A stretch of DNA of 64,000 bases from Gracilaria domingensis (lineage: Eukaryota; Rhodophyta; Florideophyceae; Gracilariales; Gracilariaceae), in assembly GCA_022539475.1 (NCBI GenBank), contig VCMS01000115.1, positions 91,436 through 155,435 on the forward strand. The letters run 5' to 3'. Below the pieces are notes generated by a model. That model saw nothing but the letters and a program-made list of their open reading frames with translations. It was not told where the DNA came from and did not search any database. This document shows positions 28,380 through 40,387 of the stretch, piece by piece; the first letter of the stretch is position 1; every line of letters starts with the position of its first letter. The translations under genes and the position numbers were made by a program.

Positions 28380-29027
28380 TTAGTCCCCGGTGATATTCTG
28401 AGGCACGGATGTGGATGACGATGCTGCTGTTTTCTGGTTAAAGGCGTGTAATCTCTTGAATTGCCTCGTGAATTCTTGGATTGTCTTAGGTTTGTTTGCT
28501 AAGAAGTGAAACACTATGTTGGAGTGGACAGGGTTGTTGCTGAGTCCTTCGATAAGGAAATCTACTGTGGTCCTTTCATCTTCGATCTTTGGGTATTTGG
28601 CTGCCAGCCTTTTCTTGCGTATATCTCTGTGCTCCTTGATATAGTCTGCGACTTTAGTGTCTTCTTTGAAGATGACACATTCGGCTTCTGTTTTGAGAAA
28701 CTGGTAGTCCTCCTCTGTGGATTGATTGCCGTGACGGAAAATGCGTTGAACAAGCTCGTGCGGCGTGCGGTCGTCTTCAGGTTGGAAGACCTGTCCTAGT
28801 ATTTTGGGAGGTACTGTGGTCACAATAGCTGTTGTGATTGTTGTTTTCTTCATTTTGTAAGCTATGAGAGCTGCGGGATCTACAGGCTCGGGCGGGTTGG
28901 TACTGAAGTGTTCCTCGGCGTCTAGGGTGATGGCATGGTTTCGCATGGTGTAAAACCAGTATGAGTAGTTTCCTGGGTTGAGTATAGGGAGGGAGGGTTG
29001 GACTGTGGGGGTTGTGGAGGGATTCAT
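28380..29027 (-). CDS. Gag-like protein of Copia 3
   Basis: The longest intact piece of the element: 215 residues from an ATG (MNPSTTPTVQPSLPILNPGN..). The pattern NYSYWFYTMRNHAI, later EDYQFLKTEAECVIFKEDTK and FTRQFKRLHAFNQ, matches the UBN2-type gag of copia elements (N-Y-x-x-W-x-x-x-M opening). It ends by a stop before the zinc knuckle region, which is only vaguely visible in the next frame (27959-28258). It would form the virus-like particle shell. Confidence 0.65.
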   Translation of the reverse strand: MNPSTTPTVQPSLPILNPGNYSYWFYTMRNHAITLDAEEHFSTNPPEPVDPAALIAYKMKKTTITTAIVTTVPPKILGQVFQPEDDRTPHELVQRIFRHGNQSTEEDYQFLKTEAECVIFKEDTKVADYIKEHRDIRKKRLAAKYPKIEDERTTVDFLIEGLSNNPVHSNIVFHFLANKPKTIQEFTRQFKRLHAFNQKTAASSSTSVPQNITGD

Positions 29028-29245
29028 GGTGTGTGTGTTTTGTGTTGTGTCGGTGGGGAGATAGTCGCCTTCTGCGGTTGTGATGGCATTGTGGTAGAGT
29101 TCCGTGGTGATATGGCATATGTCGTTGTTGTACTTCCGTCTTAAACGACGGGAAAGTCTGCTGTATGCGTCCGTGGTGGTGGGGTGATGTCTATGTGGTT
29201 TATGTTGGGATAAAGGTGATGTGGTCGTGGGTTTCGGTTTGCGTG

Positions 29246-29257
29246 TGGCCCATAACC
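29246..29257 (-). other. Half-tRNA primer-binding-site-like motif of Copia 3
   Basis: The minus strand reads CTCTCACA then GGTTATGGGCCACAC. A CA terminus followed by GGTTATGGGCC matches the layout in the other copia families here, and is complementary to the anticodon arm of initiator tRNA-Met over about 11 nt. The stretch 29028-29245 (leader) and 29258-29548 (putative LTR) shows nothing else. Confidence 0.5.
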
Positions 29258-29548
29258 TGTGAGAGGAAGACTCTGCCCGGACGTACTTTACTTGCGAGCT
29301 CTCACTTCTGGTGTGCTTATCTATTGAGTGCTACTGTAATGCTGATTGACCAAAACAACGCTTGTGACAGACCCGTTTCAAAAGATAGCTTATCATTTGG
29401 GATGGGTCTGCCACATCTTCCACGTGTAAGGTACATGTGCAAAGTGGAAGTCATTCTGACCCTGAAGTACATCGGCTACTGTTTTAAGATAGGATTAGGT
29501 CTCAACGGTTAGGAATGCCCTAAAATCCTATTTATTTTGGATTGACGT

Positions 29549-31653
29549 CAGGGAGATGCGGGAAAAGCCAATTTTTGCGAACTTTGAAGTGAAAGCTTTC
29601 TAGTGTTATATAATGGATACGTTCATTTATTTTAGGGGTGTGTCAAATGGGCATTGCTGTAACAGTACAAAAATGTACTACAATAAAGTAGTTCTGCACG
29701 TTTAGGTCATTGGTTCACATTGTAAGCTTGGTAAGAATCTTGTGTCATCCCGAGCTTTCAAGTCTCAAATTTTGCGTTTTCTTCGAGATGGTTTCTGGGA
29801 AACTTCAGGTCGCCACGAAAAGAGAGATAGATAGTCTAGACAGAAATATTAATGTATAACGCTGAAGAAGAAAACATATACTAGCAATATAGCGGAAACC
29901 TTATCTAAAATATATTCAAATAAAAGTTTTTATGGCATAACAGAAAGTGATATTTCTGCTAAATTGGGCCATTTGTGCTGATTTACACTAGCCTAAAAAC
30001 TTTTTGTGGTTAAACATTTTCACGTTCTTTGTACACCTCAACACACTACCTCAAGATCTTCAACGTTACAACTAAACTAAGCCTATTACTGTAGCGGCGA
30101 ATCAATTTATGTGATAATGTGTTTTAGGTTTTTTTCAACATGTTAAAATTCTCAACGTGTTCCCATAGTATAGACTTTCACTCTACCTGGGAGATGCGGG
30201 AAAAGAGAGAGTGATAAAAGTAATTCCATTTCCTGCCAAGTAAGAAAGTTCGTCGGAAAACACCGAAGTACACTTAAGATATTATAGCGTACAGTGCACA
30301 CTGCCTTCAATAACTCTACTCCAATCCACCTGTTTGTAAGGTTTTTAGCGTACTGTACAGCTAATGACTGCAATAAATGTGTGCTACATTAATTTTGCAC
30401 ACTTTTTTAGGAGCAGAAAACTGGTATCAATGTGGCCCACAAAAAATTGGGTACCATATTATTTAATGTTCTAACTTCGATAATGTGGACCACATTAACT
30501 AAAACCGGCGAAAATAATGTGGGTCTCTGGCTGTTTAAATTTAATTGAAAAACTACATAGGGAGAGATTGAGCTTGAAGACAAACATGGATGTTACTCAT
30601 ATAGCACAATCGTTCTACAGAAACAGTTGCTTTAGCATCTAATCATAAAACGAAACAGAAAGAATGTCTTTCAGAGTCACTGCAATATCATATTTGACAA
30701 TATTCTAAAATTAGTTAGAAGCTTAACCAGTCCAAGAACCTGTTCTAATGTGGACCACATTAAATCCGTTACTGCATTAGTTTTGAACCCAAATTAATTC
30801 AATTCACTGGGTGTAGCTTAGACTTGAATCGTCAACTTGTTCCTGACCTTCTCATTGTTCTATGATTCAACTTAAGTTGTTATAGCGTAACTACTATGCG
30901 GCGAAAACATCACGCTTCATAGTGATCTGAACACGATTTTCACGCAGCATGTACTTTTTACGGACATAAACATAAAACGATTAAACTTTATCTTAAGCAG
31001 TTGCCTATTAAAAAGTGTACGCCACATTTAGAGGCGGAAAAAAGTGGTTTTTAGGCGAAAAGGAAGATATGAAGCGATATTTTTATGGCGTGCATTTTCA
31101 GTACTTTCTCGGTTCTAAAAACTTGAAGGTGTATTTAACATAAAGAGACCCTTTGGCATCAACGTATGACAAACATTTTGGTCAGAAGGTTTCTAAACTT
31201 ATTTTTTAGGGGGAATAGCGTTTTGGAAAACTTCATGAATTTGTAATGTTGAATATTGCATTCCTGCGTGTTGAAATAACACTTTTTTCCACGAACAACG
31301 TAAGACGTACGGAGCATTTCACCGTAAGCCGTTTATGGCCCTAACGTAAAATGTTATACATCCTGAATCAGGACGTATCCAGGTGCGTTTACTTTGCATC
31401 ACAGCAATGTGTTACAATCATTTATTTTAACAAAACGGTTTAAACTCATTTTCGCCCGTCTCCCTGTAAGTTTGTGATGCAACATGTATCGCGTTGCCTC
31501 ATGTTGCAAACGTGGACACCGTGACGCAGTTAATTGCTTCAGACGGGTAGCGAGCTCAGTATATGCCCCATGTTCATGAAGTATCACATTTTAAAACCTC
31601 GGACTTGAAAACTTCACTACTTTGCACAAAGTGCATTTTCCCGCATCTCCCTG
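29549..31653. mobile_element. Non-coding 2.1-kb element with 18-bp terminal inverted repeats
   Basis: CAGGGAGATGCGGGAAAA at 29549-29566 is matched exactly in reverse at 31636-31653. The interior is AT-rich and has no frame over about 70 codons. A third copy of the terminal motif (CTGGGAGATGCGGGAAAAG, about 30187-30205) lies inside in the same orientation as the left end, suggesting a nested or rearranged copy. TAATGTGGACCACATTA occurs twice (30481-30497 and 30746-30762) with a related TGTGGCCCACA at 30431, possible transposase-binding sites. No clear target duplication was seen: the flanks ATTGACGT and GGAGTAGC do not match. A DNA transposon of the non-autonomous sort is likely; a hAT-like CAGGG start is only suggestive. 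Confidence 0.65.
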
Positions 31654-31984
31654 GGAGTAGCGCAACTCTATCAAGTATCTAAAACCCGAAACGTTTGGGT
31701 AACGACCCAAACTTCGTCCAAAACTCAAAGAAGTTTAGACAGCAATTTGGATCGCTTTCTAGATTTCAAAACCAATCATGTCTCACCACGTTGTCTTCCT
31801 GTCTGATTACGCAACTCGCGCCAATTCGGAACCGAAACACTTGCGTGCAACATATCTTGACAAACGTATGCCCTACACAATACTCTTTCGAAACTATAAC
31901 ATTTCGTTCCTGCAAAGCCAAGTTCCAACATCGTTGCTGCAACGCTAAGGCCCAATGCCGTTCTTACAACTCCAAAGGTTGAAC

Positions 31985-33000
31985 ATGGATACCACCAGAG
32001 GGCCCAATTTCACTCCCAATGAAGATCTCGCACGGTCTCAGTCATGGATTTCTGCTTCTCAATCCACTATGGAGCAAAACGCAGGAACGTTTTTGCAAGC
32101 TGTAGCAAAGCTTTATGCTAACAACCCGAATTATTTCGTCTTCGCGTTCACAACAGCTTAAGCTCATGGTGGACTACCGTAGCTAGAACATCACAGAAGT
32201 ATTTGGCAGCGGAAAAGCTCTATCGTGCCAACATCCTCTCTGGCGAAACTGAGGAAGACACCGTCAAAAATATTATGAACTTGTACCAAAACAACAACAA
32301 GTTTCAGTACAAAGGAGAACAATGTACACCGGTTGTCACTCATTTTATTTCTGCTATTCGTCTTCTCTCTTCTTGTCCAAAGTTTCCTGTACAAGTCGGT
32401 GGGAGCTCTCAAAACGCAGTGTGATACAAACCAGGAGGTAATCAAGCGTCCGAGATGATAACATCCTGTGAAAAAACTTTCAAGCACATATCTCAAAGTC
32501 CAGTCCTTCCAGTTCGCGCCCAGCAGGGACGAAAAAGCGCAACGCTGAAGAAGAAATAGAACGAAGTCTTTCGAAAGCAGCCAGAAGTATGGATGCTATG
32601 TTTGCATGCATTCGCGATTCAGCCGAGAACAAGAAAATGACGGCTTCTATAGCGTTACAGCTAAAGATTCTGCACCGAATGTGTTTAACGCTAACAGAAA
32701 CGTAGAAAAGGTTGGAAGATTTGATGGAGAAGGCAGCCATATTGGGCGCTTTCAAGGAGAGCATGAACGAAGATGTAGAATTCAATCGAGAGAGCATTTC
32801 GCACCGAGTAGGAAATACGTCATCCTACGAATTCACCGATGGAAGCGCAGACAGCATACCCGCGCAGCAAGACGAAGGCCCTGATGTAACGCAGGCAGAG
32901 TCTCAGGTCGTTTCAGCAGTCACTACAGGAGGAAAAACGCTCGTGCGTCTACGGCGCCGCAGGCGCCGTAGATGCCTTTTTATGACACACGGACGCGTCG
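31985..33000 (+). pseudogene. Harbinger-associated Myb/SANT-like protein, broken
   Basis: The ATG at 31985 begins MDTTRGPNFTPNEDLARSQS, then WISASQSTMEQNAGTFLQAV. This is the opening of the trihelix/SANT-like proteins that accompany PIF/Harbinger nucleases (pattern F-T-x-x-E-D-x-x-L..W). The frame stops at 32161. Later pieces in other frames fit the same protein: KLYRANILSG..NNNKFQYKGEQC (the conserved 'F-x-Y-x-x-C' helix) at 32203-32424, and a charged helical part at 32712-33000. Introns could account for some shifts, but several stops suggest decay. In complete elements this partner helps the nuclease reach the nucleus and bind the ends. Confidence 0.55.
32945..32975. terminator. GC-rich hairpin between convergent genes
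   Basis: Arms 32945-32958 and 32962-32975 pair over 14 positions (one G.T) with a 3-nt loop; the core is CTACGGCGCC. It sits between the plus-strand Myb-like gene and the minus-strand nuclease gene. The position suggests a 3'-end or insulating role, but this is not demonstrated, and the type is a best fit. Confidence 0.4.
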
Positions 33001-33004
33001 CAGA

Positions 33005-34189
33005 TCAAGATTGGAACCCTTTAAGAGCCCATAAATGTTTTGTAAGAGCTTTTTTTGGTTGTTGGTGTTGCTGCGCATTTGTGACAAGATCAAACTGCTC
33101 TAATGAAAACGTCAAACCACCCGGTTCCGAAGTGTTAATGTCGCCCCCCATGTGCTCGTCGACTACTATTTCTAATGTTGCTTCCTGAGAAAACCCCTCA
33201 ATGATACTGACAGGTTCGCCGTTGTCATCAGTCTCGCCTCGTAGTTCTTCACGAACGTCCATATCAACCAACATATTATGCAGAATTACGCACACCTGGC
33301 TGACAAGAACGATCCTCTCGTCACTCCAGTCGAAGATCTCGTCTCTCAGTATTTTAAAGCGGCCCTGTACACAACCGAAGAACCGTTCGATATCTTTGCG
33401 TCTTTCTTCTTGCGGTTTGGTCATCGTTGTCTCCTACGCATTCACTGGGTCATGGTTCGGACCTGCGAAAATTGCCCAAGGAGGGTAGATACCGTCCACC
33501 AAGTAACAAAAGAGAGAGTGTCGGACAGAGCTGTTGACTTCATAGCCTTCTGGCAGAGTAATCCTCCGGTAGTTAGACAGAATATCGATGAATAGTGGGC
33601 TGTTACCCACTACCGTGAGGTCTTTGTTGGTGCCGCACCGCCCCGCAAACCAGTTCCAGCAGTACAAGTTGTGATGGGAAAGAGCCTCACAACTTATTGA
33701 GGCAAGCTTGCCATCCTTCGGGTTATGATACTGTCCTTTGAAGGACTTTGGGCAGTTATTCCAATGGAGACGCATGCAATCAATGCAACCTATACACCTG
33801 GGAAAGCCAACCTCTTTGTAGTGCTTTTGAAGAGACCGCAGCTCATGCGGTGTAAGTTCGCGGTTGAGGTATGTAGGGCCAAACCTGTCGAAAATATTCT
33901 GAAGCACCATTTGGAAGTAGTACCGCTGACTTTCGGAAGACATCTTGACCATGTCGTCCATTTGATGAAATGAAAATCGGGTTGCCCACTTGCGTAACGC
34001 GCCGAGTATCTTCTGGTGCGAAGAATAGCCCAAGACACCAACCCCATTTACGCGTTGCTGCAATCGCGGTTCATGTTGTAAAATTTCGTTGTGAAGTACC
34101 CAGTACAGCGCAATAGGTATGCGAAGTATGCGGCCAAATCGAAACGATGGATACACAGGGTTTGTGTCCAGATAGTTCGAAAACCAATC
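33005..34189 (-). pseudogene. PIF/Harbinger-type DDE nuclease with one or two in-frame stops
   Basis: The frame is open from 34189, just after a TGA at 34190-34192, where the text DWFSNYLDTNPVYPSFRFGR matches the N-terminal region of Harbinger nucleases. The catalytic core follows: GCIDCMRLHWNNCPKSFKGQ (first Asp) and NWFAGRCGTNKDLTVVGNSP (second Asp). A TAG at 33434-33436 splits off the rest, which begins TMTKPQEERRKDIERFFGCV and holds the third acid in RRKDIERFFG. Both stops lie in phase, so single substitutions could account for them. The family cuts DNA at 3-bp target sites in the nucleus. TIRs were not identified with confidence. The convergent Myb-like gene makes this a normal two-gene Harbinger arrangement. 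Confidence 0.75.
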
Positions 34190-34539
34190 TCAGAGTCCTT
34201 GACGGACCGTTGCGCTGAACGATTGAAGCCCAGCGTACTGCGTATTAAAATTTATTGAAATGGGCATTAGAGCTGTGAGAGCTGCGACACTACGTGCAGC
34301 ACTTTGTTCTTCAGTGTCACCGAATGCGACAAACTCTTCATCAGAAGAGCTCTCGTTCATTGTGGAGGGAGTAGGAGCACAGGAGGTGCTGGAAAAGAAC
34401 CAGAACTGTGTGCATGATCTCCGAATATGGGCGCGACGTTTTGGCTATCTACGCATTGATAGTGTTGCGCACGCATGACTAAATGAAACTTTGGACAAAC
34501 GGGCCATTTGGGACTTTTCTTTGGGTGTCTCGATAGAGA

Positions 34540-35379
34540 TTATCTCATACCAAGACACTGAATGCTTATAAATCCAAAGAAGGGTTCTCCTAATGTCCAG
34601 ATTCGTTCTGCTTCATCGTTTCGACTTGCTCCCTCAATACGTCGCGCACACTTTTGATTTTTCTTTTTAGCAACAGGGTTCACTTTCTGCGTGAGCTTCT
34701 CGATGACTTCCTGTTTTGCGGGAGGAATCGAACCCGACTCCGCTTTAGATGGGTCTCTAGCGTTGTTAATTGCTAGAGCATAAACCATATCTGCCAAAGC
34801 TTCGAGAGGATCCGGTACGAAAAGAGCGCGAATCGCATTCTCTTTTGATTTGACGGACAAGTTCGAGTTCATGATGTTGGTGGTTTGTTGCAGAAGCTTA
34901 GAAGGCTGCGTTGATGTCTTAGACCATTCCATGACTTCTACGGCCAAGCAGTTGTAGTTCCAGGTTCTCCGAGGAACGAACGATGATGAATGAGGCTCTT
35001 CTACCTCCAATCTCTGTACCTCTGGTTGCACCATTCTCTTTTCTCGCTTCTCTTGATCCTTGGACTGTTCAAAAATCAACGCTATTACGGCATTATCAGA
35101 ATTAGTTGCCTCGCTGCGGCGAGCACGCTTACTGCCACGTTGTGACTCACTGTCTTGGTCCTCATTTTTTCGTTTTGAGCATTGTTTTCTTCGTAACGTA
35201 TGTTCTTGAATCATTTCCTCAGCGTTTATGAGACGTTTTTCGTTCGCATTGAGCTCCTCTTTTTCCTTTCGAACCTTTTCAGCTTCTTCATCAATCTTCA
35301 TTATTAAATCATCTATCAATGTTTCCTTTTCACCATGCACTTCAGCAATTCCACTGGCCTGTAGTGTAGTACGCCCGAC
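34540..35379 (-). CDS. Unrecognised charged coiled-coil protein
   Basis: An open frame of about 280 codons without an early ATG; a TAG precedes it. The first ~75 residues are a strong coiled coil (EEAEKVRKEKEELNANEKRL), then a basic nuclear-signal-like cluster (RGSKRARRSE). The C-terminal half contains WNYNCLAVEVMEWSKTSTQP and SKENAIRALFVPDPLEALAD, which look like an ordered helical domain. I do not know the family. The position next to the Harbinger nuclease, on the same strand, suggests an accessory or neighbouring-element gene. The 5' exon is missing or the start is non-ATG. Confidence 0.4.
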   Translation of the reverse strand, partial: VGRTTLQASGIAEVHGEKETLIDDLIMKIDEEAEKVRKEKEELNANEKRLINAEEMIQEHTLRRKQCSKRKNEDQDSESQRGSKRARRSEATNSDNAVIALIFEQSKDQEKREKRMVQPEVQRLEVEEPHSSSFVPRRTWNYNCLAVEVMEWSKTSTQPSKLLQQTTNIMNSNLSVKSKENAIRALFVPDPLEALADMVYALAINNARDPSKAESGSIPPAKQEVIEKLTQKVNPVAKKKNQKCARRIEGASRNDEAERIWTLGEPFFGFISIQCLGMR

Positions 35380-36746
35380 CAGTGGAAGCTATACATCACC
35401 AAATGGTGACGTCAGGGATCCCAAGACAGATGTGCATGGTGTGTGGAGCAACGGCTTTTTGCTATCGGATGCACCATGTCGCTCATAATGAGATGGTACC
35501 GATGGCCGGTGACGTGGCCAAGTTATGAAAACTCCCTTTAATTTTGGCCAATTGTCGGAGGGTTTTAATGGAGCCTTGATAGGTGCATACTCTATAGGAA
35601 GTGCATAGTAAGTGGAATAGCTGGCCACGTGTGGAGGTTGGCTTGCAGATAGTTGTGCCACGCCCGTTGGGAATTACTCCACCGCCTGACAGAGGGTTTT
35701 CCACGTGCAGAACCCTCGGGAGGTATGCATCGTAGAGATAGTAGTAGTAGTATATATGCTGGGGGTGATCTCACCCTGGAGCCTCCAAGTAAATGGATAA
35801 CTGAGTCGACACTCAAGTCGAATCCTGTTCAGGATTGGGCTATAGTAGCTTGCTGCCTACGTAGGTCTACGACTCCATAAGGAGAGTAACCACGACTGGT
35901 ATCGGCACGACTACCCCTCAGGGTCACTTAAGAAGCACCTGTCTTGCCATCTTTGGATATTTAATTGTTTTCACCGCCGTGTCGGTTGTTTCCTGTTTTG
36001 TTCTTTTTCCTGTCGTCGTCACTCTATTGAGTCTCGTTGTTGATACTTGTTCACCTGGTTCAGGTATAGCTTCCGAGCCAGTATTGGGTTTATTCCTGGA
36101 GCCTGGGAGTGCGTCGCTCTGCTGTCGGACCTGTTCCCGCCAGTTGGCACGGTGCGTAGCTCTGCTGCGGTGGTTTCTACTGTGAGCTTTCCCCAGTTCG
36201 CACGGTCCCCGTTTTCCCCATTTGTCCAGGTTCAGATCACACTCCATCTCTGGACTTACACCGTTCTTTGCATCCCACCTCTGCAGGTATAGCCAGTCAC
36301 CGTCTTCGGTCTTACACCCGGCTTTTAACTCGACTTGAGTACGGACAGAGGGTTCTATCGCTGAATCTATCCCTCATAGGGAGTAGGACTCGGACATTCT
36401 AGTGGAGATTCCCCTTTGCGTTCATCGCAGGGCTTTGCTCTACATTTTGGTCTCCGGACTTAGAACGGTGTAGGAACGTAACTGGGTTTGTTCTTTACAT
36501 TGGAATCTGGACACTTGGAATTCTCTTTTTGGGAGATTGACAGTTATAGCCCCCTTCTTCGGGTTGTGATTAGATTTCTCCCATTCTCCTTTTCTTGAAG
36601 TTCGAAAGTCTCTTGACTTCCCACGTAATCACCGCAGACTCCGGTTGGCTACATGCAGTATGTCACACCAGGCCCCGTCCAGGAAAGAAAGATAGGTTAC
36701 ATCGAACGCCCCTGCTCTTTCGCGTGGTGCGCGTTCAAGGACATCA
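35380..36746 (+). other. Leader/LTR-like region before the second Ty3-like element
   Basis: No gene. A TATA-like TATATATG is at 35750-35757, followed by the palindrome GGGTGATCTCACCC. The length and position suit a 5' LTR plus leader of the element that starts at about 36747, but no second LTR copy is in the window to prove it. Confidence 0.35.
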
Positions 36747-39700
36747 GTGGCCGAACCGAGAAGTAATAGTGGAAACTCCGAGAAACCAGACGCTCCAATT
36801 TATGGACAGGAGGTTGTAGAATTTCCTTCACAGGCTGCACCGCAACCAGAGGGGGAAGACCCAGTCGTAGAGATACCCTCAACCGCGCCGCCGGAAAAGC
36901 TTGACTCTCAGGAGTACAGTAACCTTGGCGCCCGCCTTAGCATTGCTAATGCAGCCCATATATCCCTCATCGAGTCAGTCGAGGAGCTCCGCCGACAGGT
37001 TTATAAACTCATAGATAAAGATATCTCGGGAGAACTTCGTACCCTGAGACAGGAGATGAATTCCTTCATGGGGTGCTTTGGTTCCCCAAGGACATATGTA
37101 GAGGAGTCTCGCCTCGCTAGAGAGGAAACCCAAACTGCTATGGAACGTATCCATGCACGCTTCGATATCCTCGAAGCCACCATTAGGATGGATGAGGAGA
37201 CAGAAGTCGCAGAGCGGAATCGTTCGGATGCCGAAAGTTCCATTCATCGTTCCAGTAAGAGGAGCCGTCGTAAGTCCATGAACGAATCCTGTAGTTAATC
37301 GGATATGTCTGACTCCGACACCGGAAGTAGTTCGGACAGTTCGTCGTCGTCTTCGTCGTCCGATTCCTCGGATGATAGCCGCTGCCGGCGTTCCCGTTCG
37401 TCAAAGTCACGGTCGAAAGCTACTTTTACATCTCAAGGGGCTATCCGCACTCGGAAGGAGCGAAAGAAGCATCATAGCTTGAAGGAGTGGAAGCGATCCA
37501 ATTGGCTGTATCGAAAGTTTCTTTCATATCAATATTATCGACTTCATGATACCTCCGAAGTTCAGACCTCGAGAGGAACTGGAAAGGTTAGGGATATTAT
37601 CAGAAAACTCGGGGTTACTCTCAACAAGAAATAGTTTACCGTAGAAAACCTCATTCTGGTTCTAGACTTTCTCTAAAGGTTAGTGCAAAAAGCCGATATA
37701 CTCGGAATGAGTGAGAGACAGGCGTATGTAGCCCTCCCGTATTACCTCAAAGGTCTGGCAGAAGATCAATTCAATCCCGTCCGCGGATCTTCAAGAGCTC
37801 CGGAAGGAGCAGGTACGTGTTGGCCCGAAGCGGTACACTATCTCTTACGGTCATAAGCTACATCAGCTCTGAAGGATACGAAACAACGTCCAAGAGAAAC
37901 GGAAACCGCTCATTCAACGCGCCTGAATAAGGCTTTCCACCGCTGTGGCAGTGTTCATCATTCTGAAGAGAGATGCTCCATGTTCGTGGATGCTTTGGAT
38001 CCCCAGATACGGGCTCTTGTAGCCCGATATCGAGAGGATAGTAGAAAGATGACGTACCTTGAATTGTGACAATAGGCCCAAGTCGAAGGGCAAACGCTGT
38101 GAGCTCGGCCTCTTTCTAGATCAAAGCCTCGTAAGGTACTGTTCGCGGATGAATCTGACTATTTATCCGCCCAATAGGATGACAACGACTCCAATTTGGA
38201 CCATGATAAGATCAACCTCGTGGGTACCAACCCCGACTCAATGGGTACTTTGGAACTACCGTCCACGTCAGCTCCGTCATCGGAGACCGATCCCGCATTT
38301 TATGCGCAGGGATAGCGGGTTCCCGCAGCACCTATTCACTATGGAGGTCGTGGGATGAGATCCCGTCGCCCAGGATAGAGAGAAAACACCGCGCAGGGTC
38401 GTGTGGATGGAGGTCCGCAGGACCAATCAACCTCAGTTATCTGCTACGAGTGTTACCAATTTGGGCATATCTCGACGCAGTGTACGCTCCCAGCACGGGA
38501 ACTGTTGGGAATCATCGCTCAGTTGGAGTCCTTCTCGCCGGAGGATCAGGTTCGTGTGCCGAGAACTTCCTATGAAGGCGCGAAGCACGCAATGACTATC
38601 CACTTCAGTAGAGGATCAAAGGTTGGTCAACCCACTGGCACGGCAGCCCAGAACATGGTGAGAAATTCCAGCCGGCGAACGGCCATCAGCATGATACTCA
38701 GGGTGAGAACCGCCCCCAAAAGGTGGGTCTTGCTCCGAAAAACTAGACTTAGGAGTCTCCCTTGAGGGAGGGGCGTCTTCTAAGCTAAAGTTGAAGACGA
38801 CCGAGGCGCCTGCGCTTCACTCCCCGGCTGTTAGAATCCTGACAAGTAAGATGGCTGCGCAGACGTGGATTCGGAACACTGTGGTGTTCTTCGTCGCCCG
38901 TGGGTACGGTCTCGAAATTTCCGTGCTCAGGATATAATCCTCGTAATGGCCAAGAGGAATTACAAGGTATATGCTGACCTTGGCCTGTCCACTCAATTCA
39001 TGTTTAGGCAATTAGCTGTCCTAGATACATGAGCTGCTCGTAACTTGATCAACGAGATGTTAATTCCGCCTGTTCTTCGGGGAACAATCCGTGTCTGCCC
39101 TGCTCTAAACCTCGCCGATGCCAACAATAATCCGTTGAGAACGGCAGGTTACATTATACTCCTTGTACGATTAGGAACTTGTTTGGTACAACTTTACTTT
39201 GTCGTCTGTGACTCACTGGCTGCCCCAATTATTCTCTGTTGTGATTTCTGCGACCGCTTCGTGAAAGGTACCCGCCCGCGGAAACGTCAAGTGGAAATGG
39301 AAGACGGATCAGTCCTGCCGATTGTTCGGAAGCCGCTGCGAGCCGCAACGCGGAAGCATGTGCCGCTACCGGCCGCGCAACAAGCCTCCAACGATGGCAT
39401 GGTGTGGACCAAACTACACGTCTCGAAGTCCGTGCAGTTGCCACCAGAGTCCCAGGTATGGATCCATGTCAGCATCAAACAATGGGGCCTTTGCACAGTA
39501 CAACCGTTGCGGACTTTATTGAACAGCGCCAAATCGCTCTTGCCAATGAAGTGGAAACTATCCAACCAGATCAACCCTTCAAGGCTATGGTCGCCAACTT
39601 TGAAAAGTCCATTCAGTGGCTGGTAAAGAACCAAGTGATTGGCACAGTTCTGCCACGCCGACTGCTGTCGTCCCAACGAAGATCCCTATTGCAAAGGTTC

Positions 39701-40085
39701 TCAGGGTGTGAAACCCTAAGGAGAGGGAGGAGAGCGATGAATCGCAAGTTAGTGAAGCCGTGGACAGGGACGAAACGCAAAAGGACTCGCGTCAAAACAA
39801 CCCGAAACCTTTGGAGGTTAGGCCCGTACCGCCTGACAGTGATTTGAAGGAAGGTGTTGAGAAATTGATGAAGCTCGACTTGGATCATGTACTGGAATCC
39901 CAATCAAGAGCGGTTATGTGAGATGCTGCAGGAATTCACTGCCATGTGGAACGGCACTCTGGGAACGATAGGAGTAACTCAGAACTGTATCGCCTTGGTT
40001 CTGAATACTCGGCCTCTTGCACAACACCCCTATCGGGCCGCACCGAAAGCTTGGGACGAAGAAAAATCTCCCTACGAACAGTAGT
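36747..40085 (+). mobile_element. Decayed Ty3-like LTR retrotransposon, truncated in RT
   Basis: Pieces in order: an N-terminal gag segment with a coiled coil (36747-37298; IESVEELRRQVYKLI); a Ser/Asp/Arg-rich stretch (37305-37634); a capsid-like part in broken frames (37700-38060); a CCHC knuckle CYECYQFGHISTQC (38443-38484); and a retropepsin region (~38950-39330). The retropepsin active-site D-T-G is interrupted by a TGA at 39030-39032, which replaces the Gly codon. The opening of reverse transcriptase follows (39887-40084; LQEFTAMWNGTLGTIGVT then RPLAQHPYRAAPKAW, ahead of the catalytic blocks). It stops at 40085, so the polymerase and integrase are missing. Frame breaks are frequent. Confidence 0.65.
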
Positions 40086-40387
40086 TTTAGGCAATTTTGG
40101 CGCAAATAATGGCCAAAAGGTACTCCGAAAAATTGAACTGTATGCAAAAGATGGCCAGCTGTTGGGCACTTGGCACAAATGTAAAATTTGAAAATCAATT
40201 AATGGGCCCAAATGAAGCCCGAAAATGAATTGCAAATTACAGAGGATCTGATTCAACCCATAACATGGCTTAGAAATAGGCTCCGTACACAATTCTGGCT
40301 GTGTACAACTGAAGGGCCTGTCGGGAGCTCATTATGGCCTAACTGCGGCCATCAATTTCGTTTATCGCGTTCTCTCCTGCACGGACT
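40086..40387. other. No gene seen
   Basis: Spacer between the truncated retrotransposon and the RCC1-like remains; only short frames. Confidence 0.3.

Larger units (their letters stand above)
25975..29027 (-). mobile_element. Decayed Ty1/copia-like element (Copia 3)
   Basis: Coding remains run 29027 to 25975 on the minus strand in the order gag, zinc-finger-like linker, integrase, reverse transcriptase start. The RT stops soon after its first block; the rest of pol and the 3' LTR are missing or unrecognisable. A primer-binding-site-like motif lies upstream at 29246-29257, which sets the 5' LTR edge at about 29258. There are many frame breaks, so the copy is old. Confidence 0.7.
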
